The translations under genes and the position numbers were made by a program. Below the pieces are notes generated by a model that saw only the letters and a program-made list of their open reading frames with translations, did not search any database and was not told the DNA's origin. From Actinacidiphila acididurans (lineage in GTDB: Bacteria > Actinomycetota > Actinomycetes > Streptomycetales > Streptomycetaceae), in the NCBI RefSeq assembly GCF_016918855.1, contig NZ_JADKYB010000001.1:124001-188000 (forward strand): a DNA stretch of 64,000 nt, given 5' to 3'. Shown piece after piece: positions 35,448-43,734 of the stretch (positions are counted from its first letter, which is position 1; the number at the start of each line of letters is the position of its first letter).

Positions 35448-35529
35448 GCCGTCCCCACGTCGTCGCCCGTCCCGGCCTTGAGAAACTGCCCTTCGGTATG
35501 TGCGGGGGCCGGTCACGTCGGCCCGTTGC

Positions 35530-35940
35530 CGTGACCAGAAAGATTCGCCGCGCACGTGGCGATGACGTTGGCCGCGGCGGTGATGACCGTGAACGGGATG
35601 CCGCGTCCGTCGCAGATCAGGTGGTGCTTGCTGCCGGTTTTGCCCCGTTTGACCGGTGGCCGGCCAGTCCCCTTGCCCCTCTTTTCGTCTTCACATGGAG
35701 GGCGTCCACACAGGCGCGGGTCCAGTCCGTCTGCCCGGCCGCGTTCAACTCGGCCAGCAGCATACGGTGCAGAGTTTCGAAAACACCGGCCTCCTGCCAC
35801 CGGCCGAGCCGTCGCCAGACGCCGGTCGTCCACCGGACGGGGGTCCCGGCGACTTCTCCGGCCAGGGCGGCAGCAGCGGCTCGACCACCGCCCACCACGC
35901 ATCGTCCACGATCCAGGGCCTGTTGCTCACACGCTCACGA
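35530..35940 (-). mobile_element. IS5-family transposase pseudogene
   Basis: GTG at 35940 begins VSNRPWIVDDAWWAVVEPLL, a frame change follows, then TGVWRRLGRWQEAGVFETLH and GQTDWTRACVDALHVKTKRG (first catalytic Asp), another frame change, and GKTGSKHHLICDGRGIPFTV. The rest of the DDE domain and the end of the element are missing. At least three frames are used, so it is dead. Confidence 0.8.
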
Positions 35941-36069
35941 ACGGCCGAATCGTCACACAGACACGCCCACCAGCGATGGATCACAAGATCGTATTACGAG
36001 CTCGTAGGGGCAGATCTGGCTCGTGGAGGCTGGGAGCGCAATCTCGCCCGGAGCCCTCCGCGCCCAGAC

Positions 36070-36305
36070 CTGACACTTGCGTCACCTTCGGATGGCGCAG
36101 CACCGGCTGCAGCGCGTCGTCGCGGTGGATCCTGAGATTGCAGACGCCGCCCACGGGCGCGCACGAGTGGTGCTTGCGGGCTGGCCACCTCGACGAGGTC
36201 CGGGGCGGGCGGTCAGTCGGAGGGCGTAGGTACCGCCGCGGTGGCGCCGGGCGTTGGTGACGAGTTCGGAGGCGATCAGGACGACGCCGTCGGCCGTTTC
36301 CGAGC
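36070..36305 (-). pseudogene. remnant of anti-sigma-type ATPase (HATPase_c_2)
   Basis: Minus strand reads ETADGVVLIASELVTNARRH and GGTYALRLTARP, the N-box helix of RsbW/SpoIIAB-like histidine-kinase-fold ATPases common in Streptomyces; the expected residues are AVRHGGG. Upstream and downstream the frame is lost and the ATP-lid region is scrambled. Fragment of a likely partner class of the phosphatase at 34146. Confidence 0.6.
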
Positions 36306-37189
36306 TGACGGCCGGCTACTCGAAGGTTTTGGGGAAGGCCCGGGTGGTCTCGTGACCATCGGCGACGCCTGCCGCGGAGCGGCAGGTCGTGCTATCGACG
36401 ACCATCGTGTCCACCACGGTCCCCTGGCTCGTCCATGCCCGGTCCTGCCCGCCCGACCTCGTGCCCCGCCCTGCGTCCCTTGAAACCGGCAGCGCTGCCC
36501 GATTACCTCGTCACCGGGCCCAAGAAAATCTGTGATCGCCAGAGTAGACATTGGGCGGTGATGGGGTTATGGTTTCTCTCGTAGCCGAGATCAGCAGGGC
36601 CCGGCAGAGACGAACTGCCGGGCAGCAGTACCCGCAAGTGCACTACGCAGGACGGTGCGGTGGTGGAGTTCCGAAGCCAGAGTGGTTGCCTGACGGCGAC
36701 GGGACTGACGACCGGACCGGGTGGCCCGGCAGTGATCAGGGGCCGCCGTGAGCAGTAACGCAGTCGCAGTTCAGTGACTGCAGTTCGCAGTACCAGCAGC
36801 GCGGTTTTCAGTGGTTCCTCGGTAAAGGCGTCGGCTGCGGGCGCGCGTACCGGGAAGTTCGGCAGTTGGGTTCCAAGCCAGAGCAGACGCAGGACGGGCG
36901 ACGGGGCTGGCTGCCGAAGAGTGGCGCTTACTCAGGTCACCAGCAGTACAAGCAGTTCGCAGTGCCCGATTGCTAAGTGGTTCATCCAGAGGGAAGAACG
37001 GAGGAGCCGAGCGCCATCAGGATCGCCCGGGCGGACGTCGTGAGCCCGGGTACCGCAGGACATCGTTAGCGAGGTGGTCTCCGGTCAAGCAACCGCGATC
37101 CCCGCACGCGCCGCCACCCCCCCTGCGGCAGTGCGGACACAGTAGGCCGGTTCAGTACTAAGACCGGCAGATGGTGTTGTAGTTCCTTC
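36306..37189. other. non-coding stretch before MerR-like gene
   Basis: No coherent gene. Two places (36808-36850 and 36974-37000) begin AGTGGTTC followed by a purine-rich stretch and loosely recall cold-shock-protein coding sequence (K-W-F-N), but the similarity is too short to call. Lower GC than its surroundings, with many CAG/GCAG runs. May be an untranslated leader or decayed gene. Confidence 0.35.
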
Positions 37190-37221
37190 GGGGCCCTGGT
37201 GCCGTACGGCGCCAGGGCCCC
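37190..37221 (+). promoter_or_regulatory. strong hairpin in the leader of the MerR-like gene
   Basis: GGGGCCCTGGTGCC-GTAC-GGCGCCAGGGCCCC: 14-bp arms with one T/C mismatch and a 4-base loop, ending 24 bp before the ATG at 37246. It is not followed by a T run. More likely an RNA leader structure than a terminator. Confidence 0.55.
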
Positions 37222-37245
37222 TCCACCGTGTTCCAGAGAGGCAAG

Positions 37246-37578
37246 ATGACAGCAGACGACTCGTTCAACCGGCTCGATGACGACGACTACCCCGCTTACA
37301 CCATGGGCCGGGCCGCCGAGATACTCGGCACCACCCAGGGCTTCCTGCGCGCCATCGGCGAAGCCCGCCTGATCACCCCGTTGCGCTCCGCGGGCGGACA
37401 CCGCCGCTACTCCCGTTACCAGTTGCGCATCGCCGCCCGCGCCCGGGAACTCGTCGACCAAGGCACCCCGATCGAGGCCGCCTGCCGCATCATCATCCTC
37501 GAAGATCAACTGGAAGAAGCCCAGCGCATCAACGCCGAATACCGCCGCGCCGCATCCCAGCACACGGAAGACAACTGA
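37246..37578 (+). CDS. MerR/BldC-like DNA-binding protein
   Basis: 110-residue protein with a MerR-type winged helix domain only: YTMGRAAEILGTTQGFLRAI, GEARLITPLRSAGGHRRYSR, then a helix-rich C-terminus with QGTPIEAACRIIILEDQLEE and QRINAEYRRAA, probably a dimerising coiled coil. No effector domain, as in BldC-like regulators. The G-G-H-R-R-Y motif that contacts DNA is present. GAGAGG lies 5 bp before the ATG. A stable hairpin precedes it. Conserved in Streptomyces; role unknown to me. Confidence 0.88.
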   Translation: MTADDSFNRLDDDDYPAYTMGRAAEILGTTQGFLRAIGEARLITPLRSAGGHRRYSRYQLRIAARARELVDQGTPIEAACRIIILEDQLEEAQRINAEYRRAASQHTEDN

Positions 37579-37850
37579 CCACAGTCCGCGGCAACGCGCC
37601 GGAATCCGCACCCCTCCACCCACTTCATAATATGAGTGCGTGATCGCTGAACATGCCCAGCCGCCGGCACACGAAAGGGAGCCGCGGCACCTCTCCGGCG
37701 TCACACCGGACACCTTCCGCGCACCGGCGGTCGATCCGGCCGCTGGCCCAACCGGCCGTCTGAGTGCCGGCCAAGGTCGCCGAGTTTGCGCAGGCGCCGC
37801 AGCGTGGCGTGCCGGTGGCCTGACCAGGGAGTCCGCCTTCGCCCGACCGT

Positions 37851-39266
37851 TCAGGTGCGCGCGTCCTCGTGGACGACGACGGTCGGCACCTCGTTGAACG
37901 CCTCGGTCGAGCTGGGGTGGGTGTAGACGGCGTCGCGCAGGTCGCTCGCGGGGATGCAGTGACGCATCGCGAGCGCCACGGTGTTGACGAGTTCCTGCGC
38001 GTCCACGCTGAGCAGCGCCGCTCCGAGGATCAGATCGGTGTCGGCGTCGATGACGAACTTCATCAGGCCGCGCGTCTCCTCCACCGCGTAGGCGCGGGGC
38101 ATGGCCACGATGTCCGCGACGTTCTCCCGGGTGACCTTGACGCGGTGACCTGCGGCACGCGCCTCCTGCTCGGTCATCCCGACGGTCGCCAGCGGCGGGG
38201 TCAGGAAGACGGTGTTCGGCACCGCGACCCGGTCGGCAGTCGAACGCGTGCCGTCGCCGATGAGCTGGTCGAGCACGATCCTGCTGTCGTCCAGCGAGAC
38301 GTAGGTGAACTTCGGGCCGCCGTTGACGTCGCCGAGGGCGAAGATGTGCGGCCGGCTGGTCCGCAGATACTCGTCCACCTCGATCGCGCCGTTGTCCGTC
38401 GTGCGCACCCCGGCGGCCTCCAGGCCGAGACCGCCGGTGTGGGGGGCTCGGCCGGTCGCCGGCAGCACCGCGTCGGCCGTCACGGAGTGCTCGGTGCCGT
38501 CGAGGTCGTAGACGACGGCCGCGCCCTCGTCACCGTCACGGACCTCACGCACGTGCGCCCCGAGGACGATCTCGACGCCCTCGCCGCTGAGGACCCGGCG
38601 CACCGCGTCGGCCACGTCGGCGTCGACCCGGGGCAGGAAGCGCCCGCCCCTGGCGAGCACGGTCACCTCCGAGCCGAACGCCCGGTAGATCGCGGCGAAC
38701 TCCAGGCCCAGGTAACCGCCGCCGATCACCACGAGCCGCTTCGGCAGTCGGGTACGCTCCAGCAGGTCGGTGCTGGAGACCAGATGAGCGCTGGTCCGCA
38801 GGCCGGGGACGTCCGGAACGACCGGCCGGGAACCGGCGTTGATCAGGATCGTCTCGGCGGTCGCCGTCAGCCGCTCGCCGCCCTGCCGGGTGATGGCCAC
38901 GGTGTGCGGGTCGGTGAATTCCGCCCGCCCGGTGATGATCGTGACCGTCTCCAGGGCGTTCAGGCTGTCGTAGTTGCCCTTGCGCATGAACTCCCGTACG
39001 GCCTGGACCTTCGTGACGGCCTGTTCGAAGAAGGCTTGCGGGTCGTCCTGCGGGCGGCGCAGACGGGAGTGGTGCACCATGCCCTTGGACGGCACGCAGC
39101 CCACGTTCGGGCAGGTGCCCCCGTACATGCGCTCCGACTCCTCGACGAGAACCACGGTCCTGCCCAGCTGGCCCAGGGCCCGGGCGGCGGTCTTGCCGCC
39201 CTTGCCGAACCCGACCACCAGAACGTCGGCCCGTAGGGTGTCCCGCTCTTCGGCTTGCGTGGTCAT
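37851..39266 (-). CDS. FAD-dependent pyridine nucleotide-disulfide oxidoreductase (MerA/RclA-like)
   Basis: 471-residue flavoprotein. FAD-binding DVLVVGFGKGG, then the redox-active disulfide in GGTCPNVGCVPSK (Cys52, Cys57), NAD(P)-binding VVIGGGYLGLEFAA, the second FAD motif HIFALGDVNGG and the dimerisation-domain motif YTHPSSTEAFNEV. No heavy-metal-binding N-terminal domain and no C-terminal vicinal Cys pair, so true mercuric reduction is unlikely. Best compared with RclA-type reductases induced by reactive chlorine species or related soluble disulfide reductases. GGGAG lies 6 bp before the ATG at 39266; the longer frame to 39449 is not coding in character. Confidence 0.9.
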   Translation of the reverse strand: MTTQAEERDTLRADVLVVGFGKGGKTAARALGQLGRTVVLVEESERMYGGTCPNVGCVPSKGMVHHSRLRRPQDDPQAFFEQAVTKVQAVREFMRKGNYDSLNALETVTIITGRAEFTDPHTVAITRQGGERLTATAETILINAGSRPVVPDVPGLRTSAHLVSSTDLLERTRLPKRLVVIGGGYLGLEFAAIYRAFGSEVTVLARGGRFLPRVDADVADAVRRVLSGEGVEIVLGAHVREVRDGDEGAAVVYDLDGTEHSVTADAVLPATGRAPHTGGLGLEAAGVRTTDNGAIEVDEYLRTSRPHIFALGDVNGGPKFTYVSLDDSRIVLDQLIGDGTRSTADRVAVPNTVFLTPPLATVGMTEQEARAAGHRVKVTRENVADIVAMPRAYAVEETRGLMKFVIDADTDLILGAALLSVDAQELVNTVALAMRHCIPASDLRDAVYTHPSSTEAFNEVPTVVVHEDART

Positions 39267-39397
39267 GCGCTCTCCCGCTCGGTGGTGCCATGAGTGTGCG
39301 GCGCTTGGAAAGACCGCATCGGCCACGCTAGGCCGGGCGGTCCGCTCCGGGCACCGCGCGCTTCCTACCTCCTGGTGGGAGCCGTCATAAGCCACTC

Positions 39398-39964
39398 CTA
39401 TGGCCGACACGTGGTGAGATCGGGCCAGTCCCAGGGCGCGGGCGAACAATAGGGAGGCTCAGCGCTTTGCAGGTTCTGCCGGATGACCTGATTGCCGACG
39501 CGAACCGCTCCCATGAGCTCGGTGAGGAGCCCGCCTGGAAGGGCTCCGGCACCGAAGGAGCAGTCCCCCTGCTCTGTCTCGACCAGGATTCCGCGCTCGG
39601 TCAGCCGCTTGAGCTTCAGGCGGGTGTTGTTGATGTTGTTCGGCGCGATCTCGAGGTCCATCGCCTCGCAGACCTGACGCGCCCGCAGTGGCGCGTCGGC
39701 CGCGGTGAACACCGCCATGATCTGCTGATAGGCCGGATGGTCCGGCAGCTTCGGGGCCGGCGGCGCGGGCGGTGGCGGATCGGGCAGCCCCAGCAGTGTC
39801 TTGCGGGTGATCCGGACTTCCTCGGCGGCCCGGCCGAGCTCGTCCAGCCGTGCGGTCAGCTGCGCGATCTGCTCCCGCATCGTCTCGGCCTGCGCGGCGA
39901 TCTCCCGTTCCCGCTCCTCCAGCCGCGCCAGTACCGCCCCGAGGGTCAGCTCCCCGTCGGTCAC
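39398..39964 (-). CDS. coiled-coil plus winged-helix protein, unknown function
   Basis: 188 residues. Residues ~1-55 form a charged coiled coil (AVLARLEEREREIAAQAETM, QIAQLTARLDELGRAAEEV), then a Pro-rich hinge, then a helix-turn-helix-like domain: HPAYQQIMAVFTAADAPLRA, RQVCEAMDLEIAPNNINNTR, LKLKRLTERGILVETEQG. This layout is frequent in actinobacterial proteins of unknown function. GTG at 39964 overlaps the stop of the small membrane protein as GTGA, indicating coupling. The last ~45 residues (after SFGAG) look unusual and may be a readthrough tail. Confidence 0.6.
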   Translation of the reverse strand: MTDGELTLGAVLARLEEREREIAAQAETMREQIAQLTARLDELGRAAEEVRITRKTLLGLPDPPPPAPPAPKLPDHPAYQQIMAVFTAADAPLRARQVCEAMDLEIAPNNINNTRLKLKRLTERGILVETEQGDCSFGAGALPGGLLTELMGAVRVGNQVIRQNLQSAEPPYCSPAPWDWPDLTTCRP

Positions 39965-40233
39965 GTGCTGCGCCAGGCCGGCGGGCGGACACGTCCTGCG
40001 ACGGGTCCTTCCGTACCCCGTGCGCGTTGTTGTGGTGGTGGACGCCGCGCCGCGACGAGCTCGACGCCGGTGAACGCCGAACGCAGCAGGCACCAGGCGA
40101 GCAGCGCACCGCCGAGCACCAGCGCCGGACCGGCCGCGGAACGCCCCTCGAACTGCTCCTGCAGTAGCCAGAACACCGCGACCGTCGCCGTGACCGCGGC
40201 GAGTTGGACCAGGAATCCCCCACTCCCATACAT
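39961..40233 (-). CDS. small membrane protein coupled to the winged-helix gene
   Basis: 90 residues with two hydrophobic segments (LVQLAAVTATVAVFWLL, ~8-24; GPALVLGGALLAWCLL, ~35-50) and a basic tail. ATG at 40233 has no strong ribosome site. The stop overlaps the next GTG by four bases. The arrangement suggests a membrane component and a DNA-binding or coiled-coil partner produced together, but neither has a known role. Confidence 0.45.
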   Translation of the reverse strand: MYGSGGFLVQLAAVTATVAVFWLLQEQFEGRSAAGPALVLGGALLAWCLLRSAFTGVELVAARRPPPQQRARGTEGPVAGRVRPPAWRST

Positions 40234-40327
40234 CGGTAGTCGACGACATACGGGGGCATGGCCACGACGACCGACGTATCCGGTCGTCGAACGCGTGGGT
40301 TAGCCGCATCGGCGCTGATGCCCGTGG

Positions 40328-41110
40328 CTAACGCTTCGGCCGGGCGAGCATGCAGTGGAAAACAAGCGTCTCCGGATGCGAGTCAGCCGGGGACAACTCC
40401 CGGAGCCGGTCCCTGAGCGTGGCCTCGAAGGCTGCCTTGCGGTCGCCGAGCACCACGGGATTGCAGAATGACGTCGAGTAGAGATATCCGACGATCTCGT
40501 CGGCCGTCCAGACCTTCTCGGCGGTGTACTGCCGGGACTCCAAAACGAAACCGGCCAGCTCCAGGTAGTCGTCGTGGCGGCCCGCCGCGACGAATGGCTG
40601 GTTCCCCGCGCGGCGCCGCTCGCCGACGTATTCGCGGATCGTCCGCACCGCGACGGCGTGCCAGGGCGCCTGCTTGTCCCATACGTCGCTGCCGCCGCCG
40701 AGCAGGCCGAAGACACCAGTGTCGGTCAGCCAGGTCCGGACCCGCCCGGCGAGCAGTTCGCGGTCCATCCAGTGGAAGGACGATCCCGCGACCACGAGAT
40801 CGGCGGACCCGGCCGGCAGGTCGAGGGACTCGGCCGCCCCCACCGTCCACGCGACGTTGCGGATCTGCCGCTCGGTGGCCTTGCGCTCGGCGATGGCGGC
40901 CATGTCCGGATCGATGTCGATCGCCGTCACCGTATCGAACGACGCGCTCAGGGGCAGGGCGACCTCGCCGGTGCCGCAGCCGAGGTCCACAAGCCGCCGT
41001 CCGTGCGGGCCGACGCTGAGATCGACCAGGTCGGTCAGCATCCGGTCGGGATATACGGGGCGGTATCGTGCGTAGTAATCGGCGGTACCGGCAAAGATCG
41101 GCGACTTCAT
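40328..41110 (-). CDS. SAM-dependent class I methyltransferase
   Basis: 260-residue cytoplasmic methyltransferase. Motif I VDLGCGTGEVALPL (41-54), motif post-I TVTAIDIDPDMAA, and motif IV/V around SADLVVAGSSFHWMDRELL, typical of the UbiE/Methyltransf_11 group. GGAAGACG precedes the ATG. Monocistronic, facing away from the IS5 remnant at 41264. Substrate unknown. Confidence 0.9.
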   Translation of the reverse strand: MKSPIFAGTADYYARYRPVYPDRMLTDLVDLSVGPHGRRLVDLGCGTGEVALPLSASFDTVTAIDIDPDMAAIAERKATERQIRNVAWTVGAAESLDLPAGSADLVVAGSSFHWMDRELLAGRVRTWLTDTGVFGLLGGGSDVWDKQAPWHAVAVRTIREYVGERRRAGNQPFVAAGRHDDYLELAGFVLESRQYTAEKVWTADEIVGYLYSTSFCNPVVLGDRKAAFEATLRDRLRELSPADSHPETLVFHCMLARPKR

Positions 41111-41263
41111 CGTCTTCCGTCGTTCCTCTACAGCGGCTGGCCGGACTTCGGGACCGTATCAGAGGGCGGAATAAGAGTGCATAGGAGTTTTGTCGTCACC
41201 TGAACGTGTGGCGGTGGGGCATCCCGGCCGTTCGGCGGCCATGGGCATGTTGGGCTGGTCGCC

Positions 41264-41543
41264 GTGAGCGAGCGCAAGCCCTACAAGACCGACGTGAGCG
41301 ACGAGCAGCGGGCGCTGGTCGAGCCGGTGATCGCCGCGTGGAAGGCCGCGCATCCCTCGTTCAGCGGCCATCAGGGCCGGTACGCGATGCGGGAGATCGT
41401 CAACGCACTGCTCTACCAGGGCCGGACCGGTTGCCAGTGGGACCTGCTCCCGCACGACGTTCCGCCGCCCGGCGCGGTGAAGTACTACTTCTACATCTGG
41501 CGTGACGACGGCACCGACCAGACCATTCACGACCTGCTGCGCA
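41264..41543 (+). mobile_element. 5' fragment of IS5-family transposase gene
   Basis: Encodes RKPYKTDVSDEQRALVEPVI, GRYAMREIVNALLYQGRTGC and QWDLLPHDVPPPGAVKYYFY, ending WRDDGTDQTIHDLLR, the complete N-terminal DUF4096 domain of an IS5-type transposase. The frame then passes into an unrelated NUDIX fragment. DDE residues are absent. Confidence 0.82.
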
Positions 41544-41728
41544 GCCCGACCGCGACCCGCGCGGCCGGTACATCACCGTCGCGTACACGGTGGTCGTCCC
41601 CGCCGACATCCCGGTCACCGCCGGAGACGACGCCCGCGCCGCCCGCTGGTGGCCCCTGGACCACCTGCCGCCGCTGGCGTTCGACCACTCCGACATCATC
41701 GCCGCGGCCGTGACACCGACCCCCTGAC
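41544..41728 (+). pseudogene. C-terminal fragment of a NUDIX hydrolase
   Basis: Reads DPRGRYITVAYTVVVPADIP, TAGDDARAARWWPLDHLPPL and AFDHSDIIAAA before a normal stop. This is the C-terminal part of NUDIX proteins of the ADP-ribose/NrtR type. The NUDIX box (GxxxxxExxxxxREUxEE) is missing, replaced by the IS5 fragment. Confidence 0.72.
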
Positions 41729-41827
41729 ACCTCACCATCCGACACCAGAGTGCCGCGCCCGGCCGATCCTGCCGGCCGCGGCGCTCTGGCGTTCCCACTC
41801 CCTCACCAGCGACCCCGAGGCACCCCC

Positions 41828-42058
41828 GTGCGCCCGACCCACACGATCCGCCTGCTCTCATTCGGCTACCTCCACCTGCCCACCGGCCCGGACGGCACCC
41901 CCGTCCCGCCTGCCGCCGACCGGACCGAGGACGTCCGCGACCGCCTCCGCGACCCGGCCGCCGCCCGCGACATCCTCGACCTGGACGGCCTACACCCCCG
42001 CGTCCAGGACGTCGTCCTGAGCACCCCCGGCGCCCGCGAACTGTTCGCCAACCTCACC
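41828..42058 (+). pseudogene. RapZ C-terminal-domain-like fragment
   Basis: GTG at 41828 starts VRPTHTIRLLSFGYLHLPTG, then VRDRLRDPAAARDILDLDGL and VQDVVLSTPGARELFANL. This matches the start of the RapZ-C-type domain (SFGY-L-H and LRDP motifs). It is located just after the NUDIX fragment; the two were probably one operon. The frame is joined to an integrase fragment after ELFANL, so the domain lacks its second half. Confidence 0.65.
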
Positions 42059-42360
42059 TGGTCTGGCAGCAACTCCATCACGCCGAGGACGCCTGGGAAT
42101 CCAACCGTGCTGCCAGCACAATTCCGTGGTTGTTCGCTGGGCTGAACCCAGCCCGCCCCATCCAGTCGCAGTACATCTACCTGAAGCTCAGGCGCCTCGG
42201 GCTGGGCGGCCTTGCCGGCCGCAACACTTCCCGCCTTGCGCTGGCAGCCGACGTTCCTGCCTCAATCCTTGCCGCTCTCACCGGGACCGGCATCGACAAC
42301 GCAACGGACTGGACGCACTTCGTCAAACGCGACTGGACCGGCTACATCAGCAGCCGGTGA
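42059..42360 (+). mobile_element. 3' fragment of a site-specific integrase-like gene
   Basis: Reads AEDAWESNRAASTIPWLFAG, PARPIQSQYIYLKLRRLGLG, GRNTSRLALAADVPASILAA and DWTHFVKRDWTGYISSR before a stop. This is the C-terminus of an actinobacterial integrase-like protein related to tyrosine recombinases (R-N-T-A-L-I-x-L-A pattern). The catalytic Arg-His-x-x-Arg part is not complete and no start is present. Confidence 0.6.
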
Positions 42361-42441
42361 AGCGACAGCCAAGAAGTCGGTGTCTCTCGTTCGTGAGCAC
42401 CGGCATCATGGTCGTCGGTAGGTTCATGCGCGAGAGGACGA

Positions 42442-43020
42442 GTGCGACGGGTGTCTGGAGACAGGCAGGCGGATCTGACGGAGCTGTGGCAGCAGCGTTG
42501 GCCCAGTTGCCCGCCGGTTGGGTACAAGCTCCGGGGCCCGTATCGGGATGTCTGGGTACGTTTTCACAGCCTGCCGGAATCGAAGCGGTACGCAGAGGAC
42601 GAGAGCGAGTACACCGTCGTCCTGGAGCGTTACAACAGCGTCCTTGATGAGCTGTTCGCTGGTGCGGACGTCTATGTGATCACACCGCTCTGGACGACCG
42701 AAGCAGAGGTTCCACCATCGCAGGCCGTCACCGGGTATTGGCAGAGCCTGCTGGTGGAAGACGATCCTGACCCTGCGTTCCGCACGTACTGCCACCTCTT
42801 CGCTGCCCGCCGGCCCTGGCGGCGTGGCTGCATCGACGAACAGCTCCGAGACATCGCCGACGACAAGGTGGCGGGCGTCCTCATCACCGACACCCGGATG
42901 CAGCGCATCCACCACCCCTACGACGGTGGCGCCGACGTTTTCCTCGCCACGTCCGCGGAACGGGACCGGGTGCGCGATCGGCATGCCGACTGGCTTTCCC
43001 GTCACCCCTCGGGTCTGTGA
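42442..43020 (+). CDS. DUF3885 domain protein
   Basis: 192-residue soluble protein. GTG at 42442 follows GAGAGG. The region WVRFHSLPESKRYAEDESEY followed by LERYNSVLDELFAGADVYVI is the DUF3885 signature; the C-terminus includes ADKVAGVLITDTRMQRIHHP-like sequence (DDKVAGVLITDTRMQRIHHP). No signal peptide. Convergent with, and overlapping by 19 bp, the YrhB/Imm35 gene at 43002. DUF3885 proteins often occur near polymorphic toxin or immunity genes, so an immunity-type role is possible but unproven. Confidence 0.75.
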   Translation: MRRVSGDRQADLTELWQQRWPSCPPVGYKLRGPYRDVWVRFHSLPESKRYAEDESEYTVVLERYNSVLDELFAGADVYVITPLWTTEAEVPPSQAVTGYWQSLLVEDDPDPAFRTYCHLFAARRPWRRGCIDEQLRDIADDKVAGVLITDTRMQRIHHPYDGGADVFLATSAERDRVRDRHADWLSRHPSGL

Positions 43021-43586
43021 CCGGCTCGGATCTCCGCCCCGCTCAGAATCGTCTCCACTGCAAGTACTGGGTTGAGAGGCTCCACGAGCTCTTTGGTGGC
43101 GACGGCCACGAGGCGCGCGGGCGCATCACCATCCAGCAACGCGCCCACATATTCGATGGCCTCCGCAGGGGAGAGCATCGGCAGCCTCTGGCGCGGTGTC
43201 CGCACAGCGTGCACGCGTCCGCGCGCAGCGGCGACTTCGCACAGCGCATCGTGTAGATCGTCTACTGCGGTGCGCACCGGCAGCCCACGTATCCGGGCTC
43301 GATAGTCGGCCTCCCACTCCCTGGTTGCTGCGGAGACGACGCCGACCCGGTGCAGTCCACCGTCGACACGGTCGACCAGGTAAGGCCCGTTACCGGCCAG
43401 CATGAACTCCGGGTTCCGGGTGCGCACGAACTCCTCGGAGGTCCAGGAGACGATCCACACCAGCTCGTGCTCCTCGACGTCGACCACAGCCGTCGGCATC
43501 GCGTCCACACCCGCAGCCCGCCACCGCTGATAGTCGCGCTCCAGCTGGTCCTCGACAGCCTGAACGGCGGCCTCTCGCTCGATCAC
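43002..43586 (-). CDS. YrhB/Imm35-type immunity-like protein
   Basis: About 194 residues. The N-terminal half carries the YrhB domain: VEDQLERDYQRW, VVDVEEHELVWIVSWTSEEF and FMLAGNGPYLVDRVDGGLHR, in line with Imm35-type immunity proteins to peptidase toxins. The second half (PMLSPAEAIEYVGALLDGDA) is helical and less typical. Start: the frame extends to 43634, but GTG at 43586 with GGGAAG at the right distance gives the family-typical N-terminus. No toxin gene is next to it. Its 3' end overlaps the DUF3885 gene. Confidence 0.72.
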   Translation of the reverse strand: MIEREAAVQAVEDQLERDYQRWRAAGVDAMPTAVVDVEEHELVWIVSWTSEEFVRTRNPEFMLAGNGPYLVDRVDGGLHRVGVVSAATREWEADYRARIRGLPVRTAVDDLHDALCEVAAARGRVHAVRTPRQRLPMLSPAEAIEYVGALLDGDAPARLVAVATKELVEPLNPVLAVETILSGAEIRAGHRPEG

Positions 43587-43734
43587 GCATGCAGCTTCCC
43601 GCGCCGCCCCCTCTCTCGACCAGCGAATTTGCACGGCCCAGGGGCACGTACGAGGCGTCTGACGGACCTTCTTGGCCAGGTATACGGCAGCAACGGAACA
43701 AGTGCTCTGAGCCAGTACCGCTCAAGACCTTGGG

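Noticed and set aside
37869..39236. 455-codon plus-strand frame opposite the disulfide reductase
   Set aside because: Antisense shadow; composition is VGDR-rich without motifs, while the minus strand carries the CxxxxC and FAD motifs.
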